Shown here piece by piece: positions 45,130-56,506 of a stretch of 64,000 nt of DNA; position 1 is the first letter of the stretch, and the number at the start of each line of letters is the position of its first letter. Made by a program: the position numbers and the translations under genes. The notes beneath the pieces were generated by a model. It made no database searches. It had not been told where the DNA came from and saw only the letters and a list, made by a program, of their open reading frames with translations. This DNA comes from Epiperipatus broadwayi (taxonomy: Eukaryota > Onychophora > Udeonychophora > Euonychophora > Peripatidae), in contig JAQFVV010000180.1 in the NCBI GenBank assembly GCA_028023455.1, positions 436,001 to 500,000 on the forward strand. The letters run 5' to 3'.

Positions 45130-45800
45130 AAATCAGCTATTTTTTATTTACTTCTTACATCCCGTCATTCTTAACCTTATTTTTGATTGTACTGTAATTC
45201 AAAACCCTAACCCCTTTTATAAGTTTCCTGAACTATAATATTTTTCATAAATCAAACGCCTGAATGCTTCACTTCCTAGTTTTGCTAAATGGAATCTATT
45301 TTTACTATATAATTTCTTCTTACTAATAAAAAAAGCCCACACATCCACAAACAACATTATTTCTCTCACAATTTTTTCAATCTCTCATTTATAGAACATG
45401 CCCTATCTAACATAGACCTATTGTCGATTCTTAATGGTAATCAACTACTCCCACTTTTCCTTTAACTTTATTCAAATTATTAATGAATTCTTGGTACTTA
45501 TTCTTATTCTCTCCGATGGCTCTGACAAATTATTTGTCCTTACCATAACATAAACATTTATACTCCATTGTTTATTTACCTTATCTGTGACATCCCTAAT
45601 TCTAGCTCCAGGCAAACATACTCTTACATACCTATTTGTATTCTACTTGTAATTACATCTTCACATCCTCTAATTAGCGAGTCCCCAATCAAGTACTTTT
45701 CCTACTTCATCTGTAACATTCTCTTCCATCTTCTAGATTTCCTAATCTACTTCTTCCTAATTGTTTGTATTCATTAATTTCTTGATCTACTCACAATTCA
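45130..45800 (-). pseudogene. LINE ORF1-like SGNH/GDSL hydrolase domain relic
   Basis: Minus-strand frames give YLIGDSLIRGCEDVITSR near 45690 (GDSL block I), then after a frameshift VCLPGARIRDVTDKVNKQW and VYVMVRTNNLSEPSERIR near 45500-45560 (block III, normally GTNN, here RTNN). Later comes a degenerate region resembling the usual D...H block. SGNH esterase-like domains occur in the first ORF of some CR1/L2-type LINEs. Position and orientation fit the 5' part of the LINE whose ORF2 lies at 40244-43505, separated by the inserted hammerhead array. The breaks exclude function. Confidence 0.65.
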
Positions 45801-45829
45801 TCTCTAACACTTTTAATTTTACTTCTACA

Positions 45830-46440
45830 TTCTTCCATTCATCCAAGCAATTTCTCTTATTACTTAAGACGATTCCAAAATATTTATACATATTCACCAC
45901 ATTTAACTTAAGACGATTCCCAAATAGTTATACATATTCTCCACATTTAACTTTCTATCTCCCAATAAAAATTCTTTCTCTTCTCTTTCCCCAGAATTTA
46001 TTTATCATTATTTTAGATTTTACTTCACTAAATTTAATCCCCATCTCTTTATCCACTTCTGTGCACGTCTTCAGCATAATTTCCATATCTTCCCTACTTT
46101 CTATGCACATGAATATATCATCAGCAAATAAAAGACCTGATAATATATACACTTCCTTGCCATCTGGTATTGGTATATTTATCCTTCTTCCCTGGTCTTT
46201 CTATTACTCTCTCTATTTCTCTCAAATATAACAAAAACAAAATAAGTGACATAGGGCATCCTTGCCTTAGTCCCACCTCACTTTTAACTGTAACTGATTC
46301 TATATTTCATAATTGATGTGTGTAATAATTATTTTCATACAATCTCGTAATAAGATCCACTGAAACTTCATTCATTCCCAAATTTACTAAACTGTCTCGT
46401 AATGTTTTTTTTTTTTACTCTTATCATATTCCTTCGCTAT
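45830..46440 (-). pseudogene. Second LINE RT fragment
   Basis: 45955-46152 reads MYILSGLLFADDIFMCIESR then EDMEIMLKTCTEVDKEMGIK and FSEVKSKIM: an RT catalytic FADD box followed by the thumb-side helix. Nucleotide similarity to 41240-41720 is clear on both sides (for example CTCCCAATAAAAATTCTT and GACATAGGGCATCCTTGCCT). It is a truncated copy of the same family in the same orientation, upstream of the ORF1-like piece. It also contains a short local duplication of CTTAAGACGATTCC at 45866 and 45908. Confidence 0.8.
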
Positions 46441-46559
46441 GACAGGCTTTGGCTTCGTGTTACATGTTCTTATGTATCAATAAAATATACTGTAAGTTGA
46501 TTGTGAGATTAAGTAGGATCCAGGGGGGGGGGGATTTATGGTAATTAAGAAGATCAATA

Positions 46560-47600
46560 TTAATACATGAATACAGAGAACAGTTTAGGAGAAAGCCCAG
46601 AGGTATCATTTAAAAAGGTAATAAAATGGGGATAATAAGTAAATGCTATTTCTGAGTTAAAAGAAATAGTTGAGAGATATAGCAATGAAATAACAGAAAT
46701 GAGGTTACTGATTGAAGACCTCAGAAGAGAAATCAATGAGATAAAGGTGAGGGAGAAAAAAGCAGTGAGCGAGGTGGTACTATTGCAGAAAAGCAGCAAA
46801 TAGCAGAGAGACCAAGTACGAGGTTTCAGAACAAAAATGTTGTAATAAGAGAACAACTACTGGAAAAAAGTAAAAAAAATTGAGAAAGTTGGAAATCATT
46901 GTGATTTTGATATAATAGAAATAAAGTAGAAGTAGAGCCAAAGCTATAATGGGAGGGACAGGTAGATAGAGTAGACAAGCAAACAGTAGCAAAGTTCAGT
47001 AATGTTAATATATTTAGATGGGGTGTAGATGAAGACCCTTTTAAACATTTAGATGGTTTGAAAGATTTTTTTATTTTTATGTTCTGGGAGAAAGAAAGAA
47101 ATCATTATTACTATTAATCTCCTATGTGGTGCTACATGCAAATGGTGTAGGGTGAAGGGCTATATACTACAGCCCAAGAATATTTCAAGAATATCAAACA
47201 GCTAGAATAAGAGCATTTTGGAGCATGGAAAAAAAGAATCCACATGCGTTCACATATTGCAAGAAAAATATTCTAAAGCAAATGGTGTAAGCTATAGTCA
47301 GTTCTTCGAGAGGCAGTTTACGAAATTAAGAGCGCTCGAGGCATATCCATTGGTCAATTTCAGATCATGAGAATGCTCAGATATAACTTAGCTGTGGTAG
47401 TACAGCACAGTCTTTCTGAAAATCATAGGGTGTCTATAGAAGGGACAACTGAAATCTTAGTTAATATTGATACAAACAGCTTGATTAAGGATGAAAAGGA
47501 GCCGAACCAGTGATGGAGAAATTTCAATGAACCAATGGGTCGATTGGGAACTCCAGTAAAGGGGAGAGAGGAAAAGAATAAAGGCAGGAGGAGTATAGTT
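46560..47600 (+). pseudogene. Retrotransposon gag-like relic with coiled coil
   Basis: Plus-strand frames with stops give ELKEIVERYSNEITEMRLLI then EDLRREINEIKVREKKAVSE, a strong heptad-type coiled coil near 46655-46790. Capsid-like text follows: FRWGVDEDPFKHLDGL near 47020, YSQFFERQFTKLRALEAYP near 47290 and QHSLSENHRVSIEGTTEIL near 47410. This coiled coil plus capsid order is typical of gag from some LTR elements. No pol is seen next to it. It is too broken to give a product. A run of 11 G lies just upstream at 46523-46533. Confidence 0.6.
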
Positions 47601-48599
47601 TTTTTTTTATTTCCCAAGAGAAGAGTGATGAGTGGAATTTTTCTACTTCATAAAATATTTTTTTTTATAATTTTTATGTAATTTCATATATATTATATAT
47701 TTATTAATGAAACCAATATAATTTATAAAATATATTGATGTAAGTGCAAATATCTTCATTAATGATGGTCTGTGTTGATTTGAAATTTTGTTCCATAGAT
47801 AGACTAATAGAATTTTCTTAATGGTGAAAATAACTGCTAACATTTTTTTTTTCCAATCTGGCTATCATTTTTTTTCAACTGTTGACAAAACTCTTGAGGT
47901 CTGGCTAATGGCCGTTTGCTTCCATAAACTGGATGGGAAATGACAGCTCCAACACTATTTTGATGCAATTGTCATTATAACATCTAAATCATTACAGTGG
48001 TGTACCAATAATTTATTTGTTGCTAAAAGATCATTCGCTACTGTATGGAGAGTTTGTCTCTGTGCAAACAACTTGTGTAAGCATAAAGCATGGTGATCAT
48101 GTGATGTTTAGTGGCTTTTTGAAAAGCTAAATCCTGTTTGCTAGTTCATTTTCGATGTTGTTTCTTTTTTAGAAGTTGGTATAACATGAATAATACATGT
48201 GACTTTCCCTTTAAAAATCTTTTAAAAATTTAATAATCCTAGAAAAACCTATAATTCTTTTACATTCTTTGATTTAATGCCTTTACTTTGTCTAGATTAG
48301 GATACTTCTAATTTACATTTATGTTTTCCTTTGTAGATTAGATGCATTTATCAATATTTATCTTAGCTTTTACTTTTTTCAGTTTTGATCAGACTATGTG
48401 TACATGCATTTCTAACTTCAACTCTATCTTAGCAAATTTATCAAAATATCTTCCAAATAGAAATAATGCTGCCCATAGATTGAAAAAGGGTGTCCATTTT
48501 GAATGGAAAATATTCGGTACTAATGAAAAATATTCGGTACTAATATAATTCCATATGGCAATTTGTTGCATTTATATAGTACCCTATGCATAGTCACTG
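47601..48599. other. Intron sequence, mostly unrecognised
   Basis: AT-rich except for a hammerhead-family relic at 48038-48114. A duplicated AATATTCGGTACTAAT lies near 48508-48545. The two opposing frames at 48342-48571 do not match anything I know. Confidence 0.5.
48038..48114 (+). repeat. Relic crossing a hammerhead-repeat unit junction (family 1)
   Basis: CTACTGTATGGAGAGTTTGTC and the bases after it match the end of a family 1 unit; ACTTGTGTAAGC...ATGGTGATCATGTGATGTTTAGTGG matches the start of the next unit (compare 44510-44590). The relic therefore spans end-to-start of two units, so it too derives from a tandem or circular form. No ribozyme core remains. Confidence 0.65.
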
Positions 48600-50290
48600 A
48601 TAACATTTCTGCTGATTTTTCAGTCATGGGAACCTGATGAAATGTATATTCATAGTCTATCTTTGTGAAATAAATAGCTTTTTGTGATAGTGTTAGTGCT
48701 TCGCTTAAACTTGGAACAGGATAAGAACATTTATTGTCATATCTTTTTTAACATGATTCAATAATCTCTGTACAGTCTCAGATTTCGGTCTGCTTTTATT
48801 ATAGCAACTACAGGTGTAGCTCAAGATGAATCTTTCATTGGTTAATGGTGTTAAGATTCCTTTTGAAACCATCTCATCAAGAATTTTTTTCAACTTTATT
48901 TCTTTCAAGGCAAATGGAATCTGCTAGGTTTACAAATAATAGGTTGTGCATCGTTTATCAATTTTTTGTTCATCAGCCATATCTTTTCCACATTAGAGTT
49001 TCAATTGAACTCTCCCTTATCATGTTGATATGGATTCCTAGAGGTCGAAACTAGTTCCTTCCCAATAATGGATTATAATCTTTATTGACTACATATAATG
49101 TAAAAAAAAATTTATCTTTGAATTTATGGATACTACTACTTTCCCAAATATGTCAATCTCATTTCCATTAATTTCAGTAGCAATAATGTTCATATTCACA
49201 AGTATAGACAGATCTTTTACTATATTTTTTACCCATTTTTAACCAGTCGTTAAAAGATATCAGTGATAGACCTGATCCACAGTCTTTATTGACTACATAT
49301 AATGTAAAAAAAAAAAAATCTTTGAATTGTTGGATACTACTACTTTCCCAAATATGTCAATCTCATTTCCATTAATATCAGTAGCAATAATGTTCATATT
49401 CGCAAGTATAGACAGATCTTTTACTATATTTTTTACCCATTTTTAACCAGTCTTTAAAAGATATCAGTGATAGGCCTGATCCACAGTCTATCTTTATTGT
49501 TTCATTTTGGCCATAAATATCCCCATGCAGTAGTTTGTGGTCTGGTTTATTATCAATAAACTTCATGACAATGACTCTCTCTTGTAGTCCAAAGTTAGCT
49601 TATTTCACTGTGCTCCTTAAAAGAATAGGTGGATGCTAAATGTCTTTTTTTTTTCATGCAATTCCTGCACGTTTTACTTTTATGTTTGCAGTCTTTTAGA
49701 AAATTTCCAGGTATACTACAACAATAATATATTTCTCCATATTTCTTTTTACTGAGGTCTGGAACATTTTTTTGCAATGTAAGAGAGATTTTTTCAAGCT
49801 GTTATGGCAGTATGAATTTTGAAGTATTGGTTTCCTGAATGGTGCATTTATTCCTGGCCTTCCCTAAAATATGAATCTATCATGCCATGGAGAAATTGTT
49901 GTACTAGCATGCCATTATTTTGAGGGCCAAACTCACAATCTTTTGTTAAATTTTTTAATGCTAAATAATAATCAAAATATTTCTAGTGAGGTAATTGTTT
50001 TTTATTTTGCAATCTCAGCAGTGCTATCCATTTTTGATATTCCCGGAGTAAAATATCCATTCAATGTATTAACTTCTTGATATGGAAGTTCCTCTGGTGT
50101 TTTAGGATCACTTTATCTATTCCCAGCTGTATCATGTTCTGCTCTGCAAAACATAGAAATATAGACACTCTTCCTCTATCTTGTTTATGAGCATGTAATT
50201 TTCTACACGTTCAACATAATTCTTCCACGAAATGGCAGTGTTTATGTTGAATTCTCTAATACTACTATTTAGTAATGCCATTTTACTTTA
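48600..50290 (-). pseudogene. Gypsy-type gag-protease-RT relic
   Basis: Read from high to low: gag pieces (50290-49800), then 49595-49777 with zinc-knuckle text (CCSIPGNFLKDCKHKSKTCR then NCMKKKRHLAS), then 49378-49566 with a protease-type IKIDCGSGLSLISFKDW (DCG in place of DSG/DTG), then 48705-48908 with the RT approach KKILDEMVSKGILTPLTNER. Stops and frameshifts separate the parts, and RNase H and integrase are missing. The protease piece is duplicated in direct orientation. It is a different family from the 20-kb element. Confidence 0.75.
49078..49510. repeat. Direct duplication inside the gypsy relic, ~211-bp period
   Basis: GACTACATATAATGTAAAAA at 49078 recurs at 49289. The following blocks GGATACTACTACTTTCCCAA, TATGTCAATCTCATTTCCAT and GATATCAGTGATAG..CCTGA repeat with few differences. 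The duplicated part is the protease start, so the relic appears to have two protease active-site segments. Confidence 0.85.
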
Positions 50291-53200
50291 CTGATTGATT
50301 TGCACCATTCACTACTTAATAGGTTTTTCATAAATTGCCTACTGTAGCCATACTATTTACATACAGGTCCTGCATAAATTGTTGACTACAACCATTGTGC
50401 TATGTTATGAGGGTATTTAAAATACCAGTCAGGCAGAGACAATATAAATAAGAAATTCGCACATTAGTTGAATAACAAATATTTATTTAATAATAATAAT
50501 AATAATAAAGTAAAAAAAAAAAAATTGATAGTCTGTTAAATCAAATATCTCTATAAATTATGCTTGAATGGTGTTTAACTTTTAACACACAAAGACTAAA
50601 GACATTATGTATTTTCAATATTACAGTCTCTTTAACATAAATGTGCTTACTTTAATTTGACAGATAAATATAGCTGTAAGAAGAAATTATCTTCTAGCAA
50701 TTTAATGTCTTTATCTGACAATGAACTTATTTGTATATACAAATAAGACTTTTTGAAAGTTCCCTTCAGCATTCTAGCACAGATTATTTAGTCATTTTAT
50801 TAGTCTTAATGCAGCTACTAACTTCTCACTGTGATCAGATTAATCCTGAGTTGTTTATTCCTTTGCCTGTAACCATTTTTACAAGGCAGCAAGTACATCA
50901 CACACTTTTAGATTGTGGGGGAGAGAGAGGGGTGTTGCTGTTTATTTATTTATATGTAAATGGTTTATTGACTTACAAGTTTATTCAATTTGCTTTGCAA
51001 AACTTAGTGGGTATATAAATAGATTTTTCTAGAGTAGATAAATGAAAATAATTAATTATTGAAATAATCTGTATGTATTATATGTATTTACAATAATAAA
51101 TAAATGAACTTTATTTACAATATATATTTTATATGCCAGATATTTTAGAGAAGTATTTTAAATTCCTGTATTACTCTTTCTATACAATGTTGGGTATATG
51201 AATTGTAAAAATGATAAGTTTGATGTTATAATCTGTTTTACATAATTATTTATTAGAAGGGATATAGATAGATTTTATATTGTGAATTAAGTACAGACAT
51301 CTGTAATATGTAGAAAAATGTCTTCATCCTAACCATAAATTATACAAATACCATAAAGAAATTTGATATTTATAGCAATCAAAATCTCCTCTAATATTAT
51401 ATTCTTTCTAGAAGTGTCAAGATATTGATATTCAAAGTGGACCATATTTGCAATTAAAGATATATTCCTAGTGAAGTATTATATTTTAGATTGTACAGAT
51501 TAAATATCATTCTTTAAGTCTCTTAAAAAAAAAAAAAAAGAAGAGAAAGATTCACTTTAGCAAACATTAGCACTTCACTATCTTTACAGGGTCAAGTCAC
51601 TGCATACTAAAAACACTAATTTTTAAAGAGAGGAACCCACAGTATTTTACTTAATGGATTGCTAAAAGGCTTAGGTCTATCAATCCAAATTTATTTTTTC
51701 AAATAGGTTTTCAGCATCTGCTTATTGATATCTACTGTTGTTATATTGAAAGTATAATATCCCAATGTATAGATTGCCATTAGATTGATGACAATTAAAT
51801 TAATTGTTTTAATTTTCAAATGGTATTTAATAGAATTTAACGATACAATTTTAGACGACAGTCTACTGCTAAAAATATATGCAGAGATTTTTGATAATTA
51901 TTTTAGTTGGAATATGCCATGCTGAAGATTTAATCATTGGAAAATTTTTCAAGACATTTTTTTATGATTTGTAGAACTCTTGCAATTATTCACATAAAAT
52001 AGTATTGATATTTCTTTTTTGAAGGTTAGTACAATGATTCAGGAATAAGAATTGAGATAACAAACTGGACTGTAGAGGGACTCAGAGCAAAACAAACTGG
52101 ACTGTAGAGGGACTCAGAGCAAATCTTTTATTAACTGGAATATTGGGAAAACAGAACATTCTGAGGAGAGATCAATAATTTGCTTTGCTAACATCCAGAA
52201 ATTAACATGGTTAAATTTTTTTAAAAATCTACTTATATTGTTATAACATCTGATTGATTATTGACGTATTTACTTTTTAATGATAAAGATAACCAGGCTA
52301 TTTATAAGAACAAAATATTCTGAGAAGAGATGAAAATTTTTTTGTTAGCATCTGGAAATTAACACGATCAAAAATTTTTTTAAAATTCATCTTTATTTTT
52401 ATAGTATCTGATTGAGTGTTAATATATGCTTTCTTTTTAATAAACTAAAATGATATGACATATATTCTGAAGGTGCAAAGTGTTGTAAGTAAAAAATTTA
52501 TTAAGATAAAGAAGATGAAGTTGGTATAACATGTTTGCAATGCAGATTTTCACATACATCTTTAACTGATATAATCTTCAATTGTTCGAACAATAAATAA
52601 CAGATATTAGGATTCTTAGCATTCCAGAAGCATTATTTTCTTTCTCTAATGCTGGTTGAGATTATGTCAGTCAGCTATTTCTCTATGTGCTTCTAAAGTT
52701 TTTGTTATTTTATTAGGGTTGCCATTGGTGATGTAGATTTTAAAGTTTTTGTTATTTTATTATGGTTGCCATTGGTGATGTAAATTTTGTTATATCTTCT
52801 ATTGTTGCTAGTGATAGTTTTGCTATTGCATTACCACCTATTGTTCTATTGTGTTTGTGATTGTATAAAAAGTTGATCTACTGCTTCTGATTCTATTTCT
52901 ATTGTATTTGCTATGTTATGGATATTTTTGTTTTGTTGTTGTTTTGATTATAATTGTGGTAATGTTAATTTTCTTCATTTATCTTTTCAGTCTTATTATG
53001 TTGATTATTCTTATATTGTTTTTAATATTTGAGTCAGATATCATATGAATCTTTTTGCAGCAGTTGTCATTGTTTGTTACTGTTTGGGTTACATTGTTAT
53101 GTTTTCTATAATTCTTTTCACATTAGAAGAGTGTTATTACTGTTGTAGCAGATTCCTCTTTTGTTATTTCTGCAGATGTTTCTGAGATTGCTGATGAAGC

Positions 53201-53957
53201 TATTGTTACTGCTATGATACTTCTCTTATAATTGCAGAAATTATTTTGCAAATAATTGGTATATAATGTTATTTTGGTTTCTTTGTTTTTGATATTACTA
53301 TTTTTCTAATAATTCTGATTTTATTGCAATTGTGTTTCACCATTGCGTATAGATGTCTTGGTTTCTTTTATGAATTGTTCTTTATAAATTATTTTCATCA
53401 TTTTGCTATTGTAATCTATTAATTTTTTTTGATTCTTGGTTTTTTATTTATTTATTTGTAATTCCCTTAAGTTGAATCTGTGTATGTTTTTTTCATATAA
53501 AAACTTAAATACTAATAGAGATTTGATGCATTGTTTTTTTTATTTAATACATTCAGCTCAAAATGATTTATTATTTGTGGTATAATAAATGATGAAAGCA
53601 GTAGCTTAAGGTGTTTTCTATGAATATAAAACTTTAATGATTTATATATTTAAATGGTGCTAAGTAAAGTTTATTTGGACCAGAAAAATCTTATACATTT
53701 TTAAATCAGTGAAATTTAATTTTAATTATAAATAAACTTCCAAATAAATAATTAAATTTTAATAATAAAAAGTCATTGTGAAAGCATTGCAATTATATTT
53801 GTCATTTTTGGGGATTATATTTAATAGGAATATAATGGTAAGCATTTTATTAGTTTTTTCTGCACTTTCTTTAATTGAAACTCTTATTCTCTTTTTGACT
53901 TCATAATTTTTATTGTGTTATATATATATATTGTTATTTGCCTATATGTTTGTTCAG
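50291..53957. other. Intron sequence with small duplications
   Basis: AT-rich remainder of intron C-D. (AAT)n lies near 50490-50508. 52061 and 52093 start a 32-bp tandem duplication of AACTGGACTGTAGAGGGACT; 52150-52280 and 52310-52440 are diverged copies about 160 bp apart (ATTCTGAG.AGAGAT, ATCTG.AAATTAACA). A 44-bp tandem duplication of AAGTTTTTGTTATTTTATTA lies near 52696-52790. 52790-53330 is T/G-rich with degenerate GTT/ATT triplets. No gene recognised. Confidence 0.55.
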
Positions 53958-54055
53958 GTTTTATCTGTGATGCTAGCCTTATTCTATAATAATCATGGGA
54001 GAAAGGTTGGACTTCCTATCCACCCACAGGTTTTTTATCATCAAGCTTATAAAAA
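53958..54055 (+). CDS. POLRMT: POLRMT exon D
   Basis: The acceptor TTGTTCAG ends at 53957 and the donor GTAGGT begins at 54056. It reads VLSVMLALFYNNHGRKVGLP then IHPQVFYHQAYK plus two bases (AA) in phase. Human POLRMT continues VLDLVLQLFQAKGCPQLGVP then APP, so the VL-x2-x-L-x-LF...GLP/GVP pattern aligns directly after the WVINKQ end of exon C. The segment links N-terminal and palm parts of the polymerase domain. Only 88 bp of intron separates it from exon E. Confidence 0.9.
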
Positions 54056-54143
54056 GTAGGTATTTTTAATTTTTTTATTTATAAACAGAATTATTTATTT
54101 ATTTATTTGGAGTTAAAAATATATTTTTTTCTTTTTATTTTAG

Positions 54144-54255
54144 ATTAAGATGTTCTAATGATTCCATTTGTCATAAAGCAGCGCTGCAGTTTAAGGTCCG
54201 CACTAATTATGCCAACTGGAAAAAATTTCTTAAGAAACTTTCACTAGCCAATGCA
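54144..54255 (+). CDS. POLRMT: POLRMT exon E
   Basis: The acceptor TTTTATTTTAG ends at 54143 and the donor GTAAGA begins at 54256. The first base completes AAA (Lys) with exon D; 37 codons follow: LRCSNDSICHKAALQFKVRT then NYANWKKFLKKLSLANA, ending in phase 0. The human counterpart is a basic helical stretch ending RLSLAQHLRDRVFWLPH; here KKLSLANA joins FRNDVFWLPH of exon F, an excellent match across a 6.9-kb intron. The upstream half is poorly conserved, as it is between animals. Confidence 0.85.
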
Positions 54256-55928
54256 GTAAGATAATAGCAATCTCTGTTTATTTGTTTTAAATTATGTTTT
54301 TTATATATATTTTTTAAATTGATTTTAATGATATTTATATTTTTACAATCTTTTACTCTCATTGCTGTTTGAGTGAATGCTATTGTTTATTAATTTTAGA
54401 TTATTAATAAAAGTTGAATTATATATTAATAATATCTAATGGATCCTAGTATGAAAGTACTTTCCAAGGAAGCATTTTTAGTAGTCTTGATTACTAGAAA
54501 ACATAAATCTTTAAGGAGTTAATCTGAAATCTTTCCCCAGTTAGAGTATCTGGTAAATTTTCTGAAAACAAAAATATCTTTTCCATTAAGAGTGCCACAA
54601 AATATTCAAATGAAAGAAACAAATAACTCAGTAATGTTATGATATGAGATCTACCTTAACTTTCACAATTTCCTTGCCAGCACTATAGGGCAAAAAGCAG
54701 CGAAGAAATTAATCCATAAGAAATAAAATGAATGTATGTATTTCTGAATTTTAGTAACATAAACTATTCCAAAAGAAATTAATTGATGGCAATAAGTGTT
54801 TTAAATAAAAGCACTAAAAAGTGTAATATGTAAAAAAAACAATATATGTGTGAGACTAAATGCAAAATGAATATGTCATATTCATATTTTGCCTTGAAAA
54901 TGATTGATAGAAATAAGTACATTAAATATAAAAGCCTTTTAGCAAGCAATGCAATGCAAAATATAATTCATAAAAAAATAATAACAATAAGCATGTTAAC
55001 AAATGCAAACTTTTTGCCATATGCTGAATCACTCTTACTGACACATAAACATATATTTCATAAAATCAGTTTGTAATTAGTTTTCCTATTCAGGTCATGC
55101 AATGGAAAAAAAATATTACCACTTTTGATCAAATGACTCGGATCCATTGTATGGACACCATGAAACTAGAACAAATTTTCCCTTTGAGATTTTTATTCTT
55201 TTCTCTTTCATAAAACCATATTGTATCACATGGTTCCATACTTATACAATATTCCAAGAGATTGTTTTGGCATAAAATTGTCAACTTATCTTACAGTAAA
55301 CTCCTTCATTAACATTTAATACAATTATGAAAATTGTAATAAGAAATGACAATTAATAACTAATGAACTAAAAGCTGTGTTAACTGACAAAATGAATGTA
55401 ATTGATTGTCATAATTTTTGTTATTGCAACTATTCACTGTATTATACGAACTTTTTGTAGATCGCATATTAGAACGTGAAACTTATAATTGTTTACATTT
55501 TAAAAAATATAGATTTTTTATTATTAATTTAATCAATAGATTTTTTTTTTACATAAATAACTTCAATAAAATCTTGATATTTTAGTGTCATCTGAGAAGT
55601 GAGCTGTTTCTCAAATGTTCATCCTAATTCTAAGTTGAAAAAATGAATTTCTTTTTTATAAAATGTCAGTTCTTCATTTTGAAATTAATAATAAGAAAAT
55701 ATTGTTAACTTTATTGTTATAATATAATAAATTGAATATGTTTTATTAACGTATTAATTCATTCATTGCTTTCTTCTCTATAGTGCTGTCCAGTGGGTAG
55801 ATCATGAAAATCAAAAATAAAAACAATGTCAACAAATTTTATAAACTGAAACAGAGATGATAAGTATCAAATGAAAAAAGGCATCATTATTAATTCTGAA
55901 TATGGATCACAATGCTTTGGTTAGATAT
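54256..55928. other. POLRMT intron sequence, nothing recognised
   Basis: AT-rich start of intron E-F. The frame 54846-55076 is a chance frame in A-rich DNA. Confidence 0.6.
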
Positions 55929-56506
55929 ATTTTAAGTGCTGGCTCTGGCTAAGCATTTATCATAAAGCTTGTAGAGGAATTGGCAATCCTCACTGTTTAT
56001 AACTTACAAGCTTAAGAGATAGGGTCATGTGATCTATGGATTGATCTATGACTTTTATTTTGACTATTTATAGTCTCTGCCAAAAAGTCTTATGCAATTT
56101 TATATTGCTATGACTACTACTATATGGCATGGCTGAAGATCTATCAGCCCCATATAGCTATTTGAGTTGGATAGCTGGGTTTGAAGACATGTACATGTCT
56201 GAAAATTTCAGATTTTCCACTCAATAGATAACTTTTAGCTAAGTGCTTAGCTTTGGGTTGGTATTTTTAGATCTAGTGTCTGAACCTACCCTGACACCTC
56301 TCTGAGGAGTGCCAAAGCACGAAACCATGGTTAGGGGTTTGGGGAGGGGTTCCTGACAGAGATATTTTAAGTGCTGGCTCTGGCTAAGCATTTATCATAA
56401 AGCTTGTAGAGGAATTGGCAATCCTCACTGTTTATAACTTACAAGCTTAAGAGATAGGGTCATGTGATCTATGGATTGATCTATGACTTTTATTTTGACT
56501 ATTTAT
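55929..56506 (+). mobile_element. Tandem hammerhead repeat (retrozyme-like), family 3
   Basis: ATTTTAAGTGCTGGCTCTGG begins at 55929 and again at 56364 (435-bp period). The second copy runs 143 bases, to GACTATTTAT at 56506, essentially identical to the first. So there are about 1.3 units. The unit is non-coding and richer in G+C than its flanks. It ends in a strong hammerhead core at 56282-56352 and includes GTCATGTGATC at 56024-56034 and 56459-56469. This is the layout of a partial dimer left by a circular or tandem RNA intermediate. Confidence 0.85.
56282..56352 (+). ncRNA. Hammerhead ribozyme, near-canonical core (family 3)
   Basis: Core CTGAGGA at 56302-56308. Stem II GTGC (56309-56312) with GCAC (56317-56320), loop CAAA, all four pairs Watson-Crick. 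GAAA is at 56321-56324. Stem III ACC/GGT is closed by AT, and ACCATGGT is self-complementary, which favours a dimer. The cleavage triplet is GTT, ending at 56332. Stem I: ACCTCT (56296-56301) with AGGGGT (56333-56338), one G-U pair, then CCC with GGG, and outer GAACCT (56282-56287) with GGGTTC (56347-56352). All invariant core bases are present. Confidence 0.75.
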
